A program made the position numbers and the translations under genes. This document shows positions 8,238 through 16,289 of a stretch of DNA of 64,000 bases, piece after piece. Source of the stretch: JAFNGF01 sp964567045 (GTDB lineage Bacteria; Planctomycetota; Phycisphaerae; Sedimentisphaerales; Anaerobacaceae). Within the stretch, counting starts at the first letter, position 1. Each line of letters opens with the position of its first letter. The notes under the pieces were generated by a model. That model did no database searches and was not told the origin of the DNA. It saw only the letters and a list, made by a program, of their open reading frames with translations. The stretch spans positions 1 to 64,000 of the forward strand of contig CAZMLE010000011.1 of assembly GCA_964567045.1 (NCBI GenBank). The letters run 5' to 3'.

Positions 8238-9335
8238 ATGAAAGCATTAAAGTGGGTCTTGATTGCATTGGCTGTGGCCCGGCTTGCTACAACTATTACA
8301 ACCTGTGCCGGAGAGGGTGATAAAGATCAAGCTACCATGGGTGAGAGCCTTATAACAGGGGAGTTCCGTTGGGAGGTCACCCAACCGGTTCTTACCATCA
8401 ATCCTAAAAAACTGCCGCCGTCACCGGATAATCCCTGGCATGCGGTTAAGGATCCGAGTATCGTCCGATATCAGGGACAATGGCGCCTGTTCTGCACACT
8501 TCGCAAGCGGAAGGGACAAAACGGGCTTCCCCCCGGCTATGTCCGGATCGGCTGCATGTCTTTTACCGACTGGAAAGATGCATACGAGTCTCAATGGCAC
8601 CTGCTCGAGCTCAGCATGGATTACCATGGTGCGCCTCAGGTTTTCTATTTCACGCCGCAGAAAAAATGGTTCCTTGTCTATCAATTAGGAGACAGGTACA
8701 AAAACATGCCATACGGGCCACACTACTCAAGCACGGATGACATAACGGATCCAACTTCATGGACAGCACCAAAACCATTCTATTCGCAAAAGCCCTCCAA
8801 TATAGAAGGTTTCTTTGGGTTGGACTACTGGGTCATCTGCGACGATGAGAAGGCTCACTTATTCTTTACTACGTGCAATGGGCGTATGTGGCGTGCGGAG
8901 ACAAGATTGCAGGACTTTCCAAAGGGTTTCGGAATGCCGGAGGTGGCGCTGCGAGCTGATGTTTTCGAGGCCAGTCATACATATAGGCTCAAAGGTTCGA
9001 ACAAGTATCTAACACTAATCGAGGCTCAGGGTCGCAGCGAAGGACGAATTTTTAGATACTACAAGGCCTACATTAGCGACACGCTTGACGGCAAGTGGAA
9101 GACATTGGCGGCCAGCGTAGAAAAGCCCTTTGCCGGAGAGGAAAACGTCCAAGCCATCGGCCCGCGTTGGGCTTACAATTTCGGCCATGGCGAACTACTA
9201 CGAACAGGATACAACGAAAGGCTTGAAGTGGACCCGAAAAATCTGCAATTCCTCTTCCAGGGAGCAAACAGAGATTTGAGGAACCCTGCCTTCCAGCTTG
9301 GTTTGTTAGAGCCCGCAAGGAAAAGGCCGCGATGA
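8238..9335 (+). CDS. Secreted GH62-like alpha-L-arabinofuranosidase
   Basis: A 365-residue protein with an N-terminal hydrophobic export signal (residues ~5-24) and then a five-bladed-propeller glycosidase of the GH62 type. Matching segments are the VKDPSIVRYQGQW loop with the catalytic-base Asp, the GAPQVFYFTPQKKWFLVYQ strand, LDYWVICDDEKAHLFF, and DVFEASHTYRL, whose Glu fits the general acid. GH62 enzymes release arabinofuranose side chains from arabinan or arabinoxylan. In this locus it could trim or recycle an arabinose-containing glycan. Base composition is more GC-rich than the flanking methyltransferases, consistent with separate acquisition. The start is 24 bases after the previous stop. 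Confidence 0.75.
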   Translation: MKALKWVLIALAVARLATTITTCAGEGDKDQATMGESLITGEFRWEVTQPVLTINPKKLPPSPDNPWHAVKDPSIVRYQGQWRLFCTLRKRKGQNGLPPGYVRIGCMSFTDWKDAYESQWHLLELSMDYHGAPQVFYFTPQKKWFLVYQLGDRYKNMPYGPHYSSTDDITDPTSWTAPKPFYSQKPSNIEGFFGLDYWVICDDEKAHLFFTTCNGRMWRAETRLQDFPKGFGMPEVALRADVFEASHTYRLKGSNKYLTLIEAQGRSEGRIFRYYKAYISDTLDGKWKTLAASVEKPFAGEENVQAIGPRWAYNFGHGELLRTGYNERLEVDPKNLQFLFQGANRDLRNPAFQLGLLEPARKRPR

Positions 9336-9430
9336 TGACGCTTAAATCATCTGCTAATCTCGTGGCAAATTAAAAGTAGATTATGAGTAATTGATAGAAG
9401 ATCGCTTTGCAATGACAAGGTTAATATGAA

Positions 9431-10606
9431 ATGAAGAAGTGGCTATTTTGTCTTTTAGCTTTAGCACTTATCTATGGTTTCATCGAGCTTATAAGCTTTA
9501 TTGGCTTATTTACTTTGAAAAAAAGGTACCATTTATCCTATGAGCCAGCAGATGTGATTTCCAGACGCCATACTGGTATTATCAACGAGCTATTACGGGA
9601 CACGTCGAGCTATATTAAAGTCTGCCATGAGTTAGGCTGGACCATTCGAGAAGCTGGAAAAACTGAATTGTATACTGCAAATTCCGCAGGAATGAGAGGT
9701 ACAAAGGAATACGAAATACTCCCACCTGCTGGTAAATTTCGCATTATGTTATGTGGAGATGGATTTACACATTGTAATGACGTAAGAAATGAAGAGGCGT
9801 GGCCCGCTTTATTAGAAAAAATGAATACGGACTGGGAAGTTCTCAATTTGGGAGTATGGGGTTATGCATTGGACCAAGCGTACCTGCGATATTTAGAAAG
9901 AGGCATACAGTATAAATCGCACATTGTTCTCATCGGATTTGGATCTGATAATATTTTTGGTCTTGTCAACACCTATCGGCCATTTATGTTCCGCCATACG
10001 GGGCTCCCATTAACAAAACCCAGATATCGTATTGTAAATGGATCACTTAAACTTATACCTAATCCAATGCGTTTTCTTGACGATTACAAGACACTGTTAA
10101 ATCAACCAAAGGAAATGTTATCCATGATTGGTATTAATGATTATTATTATGAACATAGATATGAATCCCATATGATTGAATTCTCACCAACTATAAAACT
10201 GGTAAGGACGATTGCCGGTAGGTTGAGAGAAGAATATGATTATGCGCTGCTTTTTGAAGGTGAATATACAAAAAATCCAGAAGCACTCGATATAATGATG
10301 AAATTAATCGACACATTTCATGAACGTGTTGTTGAAAATGAATCAATCCCTATTTTTTGCATCTTCCCCCTTGAGCATGATATCAGGCATTATCGGACTC
10401 ATGGAACTAAACGATACTCATCCCTTCTTACATACTTCGAGAATAAGGGATATCAATATATTGATGGGATGAATGCATTTGATAGCCTTGGCGAAAATTT
10501 TAATATAGGTGATTTATACTCAGATTTTTATACCGTTATCGGTAATCAATTGGTGGCTAAATACATAAACGAGTCTTTATTTCAAATCATAAGTGAAACA
10601 TATTAA
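9431..10606 (+). CDS. SGNH/GDSL-fold membrane-anchored protein, catalytic residues apparently lost
   Basis: A 391-residue protein with one N-terminal membrane anchor (residues ~4-26) and a periplasmic SGNH-like domain, related to proteins found beside glycan O-acetylation or carbamoylation genes. The family block I, normally GDSFT, reads CGDGFTHC here, with Gly111 in place of the nucleophile Ser. The C-terminal block, normally D-x(1-2)-HPN..G, reads DLYSDFYTVIGNQLVA and has no His. The remaining fold signatures are intact: VLNLGVWGYALDQAYLR and VLIGFGSDN. It is therefore probably not an esterase; a binding or scaffolding role is an inference. It precedes the carbamoyltransferase cassette. Confidence 0.7.
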   Translation: MKKWLFCLLALALIYGFIELISFIGLFTLKKRYHLSYEPADVISRRHTGIINELLRDTSSYIKVCHELGWTIREAGKTELYTANSAGMRGTKEYEILPPAGKFRIMLCGDGFTHCNDVRNEEAWPALLEKMNTDWEVLNLGVWGYALDQAYLRYLERGIQYKSHIVLIGFGSDNIFGLVNTYRPFMFRHTGLPLTKPRYRIVNGSLKLIPNPMRFLDDYKTLLNQPKEMLSMIGINDYYYEHRYESHMIEFSPTIKLVRTIAGRLREEYDYALLFEGEYTKNPEALDIMMKLIDTFHERVVENESIPIFCIFPLEHDIRHYRTHGTKRYSSLLTYFENKGYQYIDGMNAFDSLGENFNIGDLYSDFYTVIGNQLVAKYINESLFQIISETY

Positions 10607-11063
10607 GCTCACGGTGTACCGGCGTAGGTTTTGGGACACAGGTTCGTAGATAATCGTGCCGCAATCTCCACGGCAATGCAGCGGAGAATCTCTCGCGTGT
10701 CAGCCGCCTTGCCCTGATGTTGCTGAAACAGGAGACAACAGCGAAGCTTAGCATTAAAGCCAAATGTCTGACGGCTGGCTGAGACGAGAAGTACCTCCTC
10801 AGCGTCCTCAGAATTTAGATGCGTTTGCCCTGTAGCACGATTCTGAGAAATTTCTAAGTGATTGATGATTATGTGTACATTGCATGGTACGCGGTCTAAA
10901 ATTATTATGTTGCGTTCTTCACACAGATTCAAAGCTATTCGTGGAAATACCCAAAGGTGAATTCCAACGGAATAGAACTATTAAGACAACGCTGAAAAAA
11001 ATCCGATACCATCTTTATCATGGTTTTTGATACATCATCTGCTTGCGGTGGGGTTAACACTAG
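10607..11063. other. Intergenic region without a recognised gene
   Basis: About 450 bases between the SGNH gene and the GAGAGGG repeat. An open frame of 107 codons exists on the minus strand (10932-10609), but its product has no motif I recognise and no ribosome-binding site supports it. The base composition is more balanced than the AT-rich left flank, so it may be a decayed insertion. I cannot assign a function. Confidence 0.3.
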
Positions 11064-11100
11064 TTCCCTCTCCTTGGGGAGAGGGTTAGCGTGAGGGGGA
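11064..11100. repeat. REP-like palindromic intergenic element
   Basis: CCCTCTCC (11066-11073) and GGAGAGGG (11078-11085) form a perfect 8-bp stem with a 4-base loop, followed by TTAGCGTGAGGGGG. This CCCTCTCC...GGAGAGGG..GTGAGGG layout is a widespread bacterial intergenic palindrome. It lies ~80 bases upstream of the carbamoyltransferase gene. A terminator role is unlikely because no T-run follows. Confidence 0.6.
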
Positions 11101-11182
11101 TAGAACAGTGTCAATCCTTTTCATACCCTGACCTCTTGAAGCGGAGTAGTTGATTACAGTTTATTGGGAGATATTGGAGCAT

Positions 11183-12997
11183 ATGAATATACTCGGCATT
11201 TCATGCTTTTATCATGATAGTGCTGCATGCTTATTGCAAGATGGCAGAATTATTGCCGCTGCTCAAGAGGAAAGATTTTCCAGGAAAAAGCACGATCCAA
11301 GATTTCCTAATAATGCTGTAAAGTATTGTTTGGATGAGGCAGGAATCAATATTGATAATATTGATTATGTGGTGTTTTATGATAAACCTTTTCTGACTTT
11401 TGAACGTCTCTTGATGAGCTACCTAACAGTAGCGCCTAAAGGCCTTCGGTCATGGCTTGAAGCCATGCCTCTATGGCTCGGGAAAAAATTATATATTCCC
11501 ATGGTTATCAATCGAGAGACAGGTTATGAAGGAGATGTCTTATATACTGAACACCACGAGGCTCATGCGGCTTCAGCCTTTTATCCATCACCTTTTCATG
11601 AGGCTGCAATTTTGACTATTGATGGGGTGGGTGAGTGGGCAACGGCTAGTTATGGTTTTGGAAGCGGCAAGGATCTTCATTTGTTAAAGGAGCTTCATTT
11701 CCCCGATTCACTTGGATTACTATACTCTGCTTTCACCTATTTTACAGGCTTCAGAGTGAATTCAGGAGAATACAAGCTCATGGGATTGGCACCATATGGA
11801 GTGCCTAAATATAAAGACCTCATTTATTCTGAACTTGTAGATGTTAAAGACGATGGTTCAATTAGATTAAATCTGTCCTATTTTGATTTCCTTGGCGGTC
11901 TTCGTATGACGAATAGGAAATTTGCAGAGCTTTTCGGGGGTCCCCCTCGTCAGCCTGAGACTCGAATCACGCAGAGAGAGATGGATATTGCTGCGAGTAT
12001 TCAGAGTGTTACAGAAGAGATAATGATGAAGATGGCAGTCCACGTTTATAAAGAGACAAAACAGAAGAATCTATGTCTTGCAGGGGGTGTAGCCCTTAAT
12101 TGTGTCTCCAATGGTCGTATCTTGCGAGAGGGACCTTTTGAAAACATCTGGATTCAACCCGCAGCAGGTGATGCAGGTGGCGCATTAGGTGCAGCGCTAT
12201 CGGTATGGTATCGCTTTCTTGGAAAAGAGAGGCCTGATCCCAAGGGGCATGATCAGCAGTATGGTTCATATCTTGGCCCTTCCTTTTCAAATGAAGCAGT
12301 TGTTTCCTTTCTCGAGAGTAAAGGCTATCCCTACCAGGTGCTCGGACCGGAGGAACGAGCTGGAGTTATTGCTAAACAGATCGCAGAAGGAAAAATCGTG
12401 GGATATATGGCTGGGAGAATGGAATTTGGGCCCAGAGCATTAGGGGCAAGAAGTATTCTTGGTGATCCAAGAAATAAAGATACTCAAACCGTAATGAATC
12501 TAAAAATCAAATATCGTGAATCATTTAGGCCTTTTGCTCCTTCTGTATTAGAAGAAAAGGTGTCGGAATATTTCGATACGGAAACGCCTAGTCCCTATAT
12601 GCTTCTAGTCGCCAAGGTTCGTAAAGAGAGGCGTCTTCCTCAGCCTTCTGGTGATGGAATACCGATGATGGAGCGTCTTAAGGTGAAGAGAAGCGATATA
12701 CCTGCTATTACTCATCTGGATTATTCTGCACGTCTCCAGACCGTAAATAAAAAGGACAAACCTGATTACCACGAAATAATATCAGAGTTTGAAAAGTTGA
12801 CTGGCTGTGCTGTAATTGTCAATACCAGCTTTAATGTTCGTGGCGAACCCATCATTTGCACCCCAGAAGATGCTTATCGTTGTTTTATGCGAACCGAAAT
12901 CGATATTTTAGTCATTGAAGATTGTATTCTATTCAAAGAAGCACAACCTGAACGGAAAGAGAATGGAGACTGGCGAAGTGAACTCGAACTCGATTAA
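11183..12997 (+). CDS. Carbamoyltransferase, NodU/CmcH/TobZ family
   Basis: A 604-residue cytoplasmic enzyme that uses carbamoyl phosphate and ATP to O-carbamoylate a sugar or lipid-linked glycan. The N-terminal Kae1-like domain starts NILGISCFYHDSAACLL and contains the HHEAHAASAF metal-binding motif near residue 125 and CLAGGVALNC. The C-terminal YrdC-like domain contains GRMEFGPRALGARSILGDPR and VNTSFNVRGEPI. Length is full for the family. ATG 11183 is chosen, with GGAG seven bases upstream, because the conserved start MNILGI begins there; an in-frame TTG lies 33 bases upstream. Its 3' end overlaps the SxtJ-like gene by 35 bases, indicating coupling. Confidence 0.92.
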   Translation: MNILGISCFYHDSAACLLQDGRIIAAAQEERFSRKKHDPRFPNNAVKYCLDEAGINIDNIDYVVFYDKPFLTFERLLMSYLTVAPKGLRSWLEAMPLWLGKKLYIPMVINRETGYEGDVLYTEHHEAHAASAFYPSPFHEAAILTIDGVGEWATASYGFGSGKDLHLLKELHFPDSLGLLYSAFTYFTGFRVNSGEYKLMGLAPYGVPKYKDLIYSELVDVKDDGSIRLNLSYFDFLGGLRMTNRKFAELFGGPPRQPETRITQREMDIAASIQSVTEEIMMKMAVHVYKETKQKNLCLAGGVALNCVSNGRILREGPFENIWIQPAAGDAGGALGAALSVWYRFLGKERPDPKGHDQQYGSYLGPSFSNEAVVSFLESKGYPYQVLGPEERAGVIAKQIAEGKIVGYMAGRMEFGPRALGARSILGDPRNKDTQTVMNLKIKYRESFRPFAPSVLEEKVSEYFDTETPSPYMLLVAKVRKERRLPQPSGDGIPMMERLKVKRSDIPAITHLDYSARLQTVNKKDKPDYHEIISEFEKLTGCAVIVNTSFNVRGEPIICTPEDAYRCFMRTEIDILVIEDCILFKEAQPERKENGDWRSELELD

Positions 12998-13379
12998 ATT
13001 AAAGGAGATACGAAAATTTGGGCTCATCGCTTTTATCTTTTTCGGACTCTTGTGCGCTTTAGGATTATGGAGGCAAAAGGCTATACCTACCTATCTATTT
13101 GGCGCACTGTCTTTATTAGGTCTTGGCTTTATACTGATTCCTTCTCTACTGATGCCAGCATACACTGTCTGGCTTAAATTTGCCCATCTCATCGGAAGGG
13201 TTGTTACTACTTTGACTCTCGCCATAGTATACTATGTGGTTATTACTCCTTTTGCCCTGCTTAAACGCTTATTCGGAGGCGCTCCCCTTCCGGTTAAGCC
13301 AGATAAAAATGCATCTTCATATTGGGTAGCTCGTACCGAATCCGCACAACCCAAGGAAAGGTTTATTAAGAGATATTAG
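12963..13379 (+). CDS. SxtJ-like small membrane protein
   Basis: A 138-residue protein with three or four hydrophobic helices: KFGLIAFIFFGLLCALGLW, a second pair around YLFGALSLLGLGFILIPSLL, and VVTTLTLAIVYYVVITPFAL. This matches the SxtJ family, which is regularly encoded directly after a NodU-type carbamoyltransferase. Its biochemical role is not known. I chose ATG 12963 (METGEVNS), inside the end of the carbamoyltransferase gene; an earlier in-frame start at 12915 would only add residues encoded within that gene. The pairing with the next small gene is typical of this cassette. Confidence 0.75.
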   Translation: METGEVNSNSIKLKEIRKFGLIAFIFFGLLCALGLWRQKAIPTYLFGALSLLGLGFILIPSLLMPAYTVWLKFAHLIGRVVTTLTLAIVYYVVITPFALLKRLFGGAPLPVKPDKNASSYWVARTESAQPKERFIKRY

Positions 13380-13389
13380 GAGGAAGTTT

Positions 13390-13548
13390 ATGGCAAATCA
13401 ATCTATCATTTCAGAATTCTGGGAATTTTTGAAGTTTAGAAAACGATATTGGCTGCTCCCCATTGTGATTTTGCTTATCTTGCTTGGTGCTTTGATTGTT
13501 TTCACTGAAAGTAGTGCGATAGCTCCTTTCATTTATGCATTGTTTTAG
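13390..13548 (+). CDS. DUF5989 family small membrane protein
   Basis: A 52-residue protein with a strong ribosome-binding site (TTAGGAGGAAG) seven bases before ATG 13390. It begins with a polar/aromatic head, SEFWEFLKFRKRYWLLP, followed by a single membrane helix, IVILLILLGALIVF, and a short tail with APFIYALF. This is the layout of DUF5989, a small protein found with SxtJ and carbamoyltransferases. Function is unknown; its conservation in the cassette suggests it partners the SxtJ-like membrane protein. Confidence 0.8.
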   Translation: MANQSIISEFWEFLKFRKRYWLLPIVILLILLGALIVFTESSAIAPFIYALF

Positions 13549-13560
13549 GAAATTGAATAA

Positions 13561-14844
13561 ATGGCAAGCAGCAAACAAGAGCATGAGAATATCTCATCTC
13601 TTTCCAGAAAATATTTCCTGACCATTTTTACTACCGCCCTGGTAGTAAGGATCGTATGCATGATCGTTCTCCAGAGCTGGGAGTTCCCAAATCAGTGGGA
13701 GTTCGGTTGGGAGATCGGCAAACTTGGCCGGTCGCTTGCATCTGGTCACGGTTTTAGTGTTGAGAATATCCCGATAGCGAAATTTCCACCCGTGTACCCA
13801 TTCCTGGTCGGCGGGGTTTTCGCTGTTTTCGGTGTATATTCAAAAGTCTCAGCCGTAATTCTGTTCCTCTTGCAGTCTATTTGTGCTGCTTTCACAGCGG
13901 TCTGTCTGGTAATCCTTGGGAACCGCTTTATAGGCCGGAAAGAAGGTATGATCGCTGGCCTTGTATGGGCTTTCTACCCTAGTTCAATCTTCCACTCAGT
14001 GGTGCGCGTTTGGTACAGCGAACTAGCGATAATGCTTCTCCTCCTTCTCATAATCATTGCTTGCACGCCTAAGCCATCCCCCCTCTTTCCCAGGGTCGCA
14101 TGCGTCGGATTGCTCAGCGGGATGTTAATTCTTACCGATTCCACAATGGCGCTCTATCCGGCGCTCCTTGTGCTCATGATGTTGTACGTATGGAAAGTTG
14201 ACCTCTGGAGATGGATAGGGTTGTTACTCATCTGGTGTGTCGCAGCCGGAATGGTAGTGACTCCCTGGGCAATCCGTAACTATCTGGTTCTTGGAACTCC
14301 GGGTATCTTGAAGTCAAATTTTGGTTTAGAGCTTTTTTTCGGGAATAATCCCTACTCTACCGGAGGAGGAATTGATAAAGAGCGATATCAGGCGTTGGAA
14401 GCACTTAACCAAGAGGAACATGCCTACTATAGAGCCCAGTCAGAGTTCGTTTACTACGGTTACCTACAGAACAAGGCCCTTGAATGGATACGGACGCATC
14501 CCTTAAGGTTCTTGCAACTTACCGCCAAACGGTTTTGGTACTTCTGGGGCAAGTTTCCGAGAAGGCACCCCGATATATGGAGCTACCATTCCTGGTTGCA
14601 ACTCATCTGGTATGGCCCGGTCGCTGTGCTTGCCCTATATGGCTTTTGGTATAGCATCAACCGTAGATGGAATCTAACGCCTATATGGCTTTTCCTACTG
14701 GTCTATCCACTCCCGTTCTATGTGACGCATGTACAGCTCTACCGGTATCGTTATCCAGTTGAACCGTTTCTTGTGTTGCTTGCGGCCATCCCTTTAACCA
14801 TCTTGTTTACACGTTGTTGGGGCCTAATAAAAAAGAGACAATAA
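13561..14844 (+). CDS. Membrane glycosyltransferase, GT39/ArnT-like (GT-C)
   Basis: A 427-residue polytopic protein with about ten membrane helices. A periplasmic loop after helix 1 (EIGKLGRSLASGHGF) precedes the FPPVYPFLVGGVFAVFG segment, the GT-C family's PP-hydrophobic motif. The GMIAGLVWAFYPSSIFHS and VTPWAIRNYLVLG segments are also typical of these glycosyltransferases. It is short at the C-terminus, lacking the large soluble tail of the gene at 412. Donor and acceptor are unknown. It starts 12 bases after the DUF5989 stop and so belongs to that operon. Confidence 0.75.
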   Translation: MASSKQEHENISSLSRKYFLTIFTTALVVRIVCMIVLQSWEFPNQWEFGWEIGKLGRSLASGHGFSVENIPIAKFPPVYPFLVGGVFAVFGVYSKVSAVILFLLQSICAAFTAVCLVILGNRFIGRKEGMIAGLVWAFYPSSIFHSVVRVWYSELAIMLLLLLIIIACTPKPSPLFPRVACVGLLSGMLILTDSTMALYPALLVLMMLYVWKVDLWRWIGLLLIWCVAAGMVVTPWAIRNYLVLGTPGILKSNFGLELFFGNNPYSTGGGIDKERYQALEALNQEEHAYYRAQSEFVYYGYLQNKALEWIRTHPLRFLQLTAKRFWYFWGKFPRRHPDIWSYHSWLQLIWYGPVAVLALYGFWYSINRRWNLTPIWLFLLVYPLPFYVTHVQLYRYRYPVEPFLVLLAAIPLTILFTRCWGLIKKRQ

Positions 14845-14892
14845 ATACCATAAATCGTTCATTCGACTGTCTTACTTTTTCACAATGATTTC

Positions 14893-15066
14893 TCACTCTA
14901 TCAATTTTCTGTTCTTAATGAACTCAAAAAGTTTTTCAGCAACTAATTGGTTGCCCTTTGCTGTATAATGGCAGTCGTCAGAAAATAATCCCGATTTTTA
15001 AGCACCTTGGCTTCGAGGCCAACCAGTGGAGTACGATGTATTTCGGCAATTACTTGTTTTGTAGGA
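14893..15066 (-). pseudogene. C-terminal remnant of an SGNH hydrolase, frameshifted
   Basis: On the minus strand one frame reads KQVIAEIHRTPLVGLEAKVLK. After a one-base shift near 15001 a second frame reads LFSDDCHYTAKGNQLVAEKL, then FEFIKN, ending at a TGA at 14893. The D-x-C-H-Y-T..G..LVA block is the C-terminal Asp-His catalytic block of SGNH hydrolases, and the preceding GLEAK segment is typical of the family. The N-terminal two thirds are absent. It lies opposite to its neighbours, so it is a leftover of a rearrangement. Confidence 0.6.
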
Positions 15067-15119
15067 CCGAAATTACGTCAACACTTACGTGAAGTATAAC
15101 ATTAAAAGAGGAAAGAAAA

Positions 15120-15842
15120 ATGGATAAAAAAGTACTAATTATTGTCCCAGCATATAATGAAGAAAATAGTATTGATAGAGTTTTAAAGTCAATTAAAAGA
15201 GAATGTTCATCTTGTGATATTGTAGTTATAAATGATGGATCAAGAGATGCAACGGCAAAAATAGCAGAGAGAAATGATGTGAATGTCATATCAGTACCAT
15301 ACAATCTGGGAATTGGTGGTGCTGTGCAAACAGGATTGTTATATGCGCAAAAAAATGATTATGACATTGCAGTTCAATTAGATGCTGATGGTCAACATAA
15401 AGCCGAAGAAGTTAATAAGCTTATAGATACTCTGGAAAAAGATAGTGCAGATATGGTTTTAGGAAGTCGTTTCATGGATCAGAGTGATTACCATTCAACA
15501 TTTATGAGAAGATTAGGTAATGTGATTTTTTCCGGTTTAATCGCTATGGTCACTAAACAGTTCTTTACTGATTCTACATCTGGATTTCGTGCTTTTAATA
15601 AGCGAGCGCTTAATTTTCTTGCAAAGAATTATCCGACTGACTTTCCTGAACCTGAATCTTTAGTAATTTTAAAAAAACATGGCTTTAAGATATCGGAAAC
15701 CCCAGTTTCGATGGAAGAAAGGCAGGGAGGTCAATCTTCTGTTACCAAATTTAAAGCACTCTATTTTATGATTTCTATTTCTATTGCCATTTTAATTGAT
15801 TGGATTAAAAAACCAGTATTAAAGGAGAGCAATTATGACTGA
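15120..15842 (+). CDS. GT2 glycosyltransferase, polyprenyl-phosphate mannose/glucose synthase-like
   Basis: A 240-residue GT-A enzyme. Motifs are VLIIVPAYNEENSID, VVINDGSRDAT, the QLDADGQH metal/nucleotide site near residue 90, SGFRAFNKRAL and the EERQGGQSSV acceptor-side loop. A short hydrophobic segment near the C-terminus (FMISISIAILIDW) may touch the membrane. The family usually transfers a sugar from a nucleotide donor to a polyprenyl phosphate carrier. RBS AGAGGAAAG precedes the ATG. This gene and the next two are strikingly AT-rich compared with both flanks, suggesting recent acquisition as a block. It overlaps the DUF2304 gene by 8 bases, a common pairing. Confidence 0.85.
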   Translation: MDKKVLIIVPAYNEENSIDRVLKSIKRECSSCDIVVINDGSRDATAKIAERNDVNVISVPYNLGIGGAVQTGLLYAQKNDYDIAVQLDADGQHKAEEVNKLIDTLEKDSADMVLGSRFMDQSDYHSTFMRRLGNVIFSGLIAMVTKQFFTDSTSGFRAFNKRALNFLAKNYPTDFPEPESLVILKKHGFKISETPVSMEERQGGQSSVTKFKALYFMISISIAILIDWIKKPVLKESNYD

Positions 15843-16278
15843 TAGACTAATACCTTTTCGTTTACAGCTTTTTGCAATTGCTGTAAGCGTCTTATTACTT
15901 ATGGTAATTATCGTTCTTATTAGAAAAGGGAAATTGAAAGAAGGATATTCTATTCTATGGTTTGCTATTGGTATTGGATTTTTAGTGATATCAGTATGGA
16001 ATGATTTATTAAAATTGGTATCTAAAATAGTGGATGTGGAGTATGAGCCAGCAACATTACTTACTTTATTGTTAATAGGCTCCATTGTCGTGATGATTCA
16101 TTTTACGGTGATTATTTCTGGATTTGATCACAAAAATAAAACATTAGCTCAATTCATTGGATTACTGATGTGGGAAATAAAGAAATTGAAACAAGAAAAT
16201 GAAAAAATTAAAAATCAATTGCCTCAAATGAACAGTGGATCGGCCTTCTCATCTAAACAGGATGAAAAGAATGGTTAA
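15835..16278 (+). CDS. DUF2304 domain membrane protein
   Basis: A 147-residue protein with three membrane helices (LQLFAIAVSVLLLMVIIVLI, SILWFAIGIGFLVISVW, LLTLLLIGSIVVMIHFTVII) followed by a cytoplasmic, Lys/Glu-rich coiled-coil-like tail (IKKLKQENEKIKNQL). This is the DUF2304 layout. Such genes are almost always coupled to a GT2 polyprenyl-phosphate glycosyltransferase as here, with an ATG overlapping its stop. A role in presenting or moving the lipid-linked sugar is inferred, not shown. Confidence 0.8.
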   Translation: MTDRLIPFRLQLFAIAVSVLLLMVIIVLIRKGKLKEGYSILWFAIGIGFLVISVWNDLLKLVSKIVDVEYEPATLLTLLLIGSIVVMIHFTVIISGFDHKNKTLAQFIGLLMWEIKKLKQENEKIKNQLPQMNSGSAFSSKQDEKNG

Positions 16279-16289
16279 AGGTTAGGGTA

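Noticed and set aside
10609..10932. 107-codon minus-strand frame after the SGNH gene
   Set aside because: No motif, no ribosome-binding site, opposite to neighbours; could be decayed DNA, so it is described only as intergenic.
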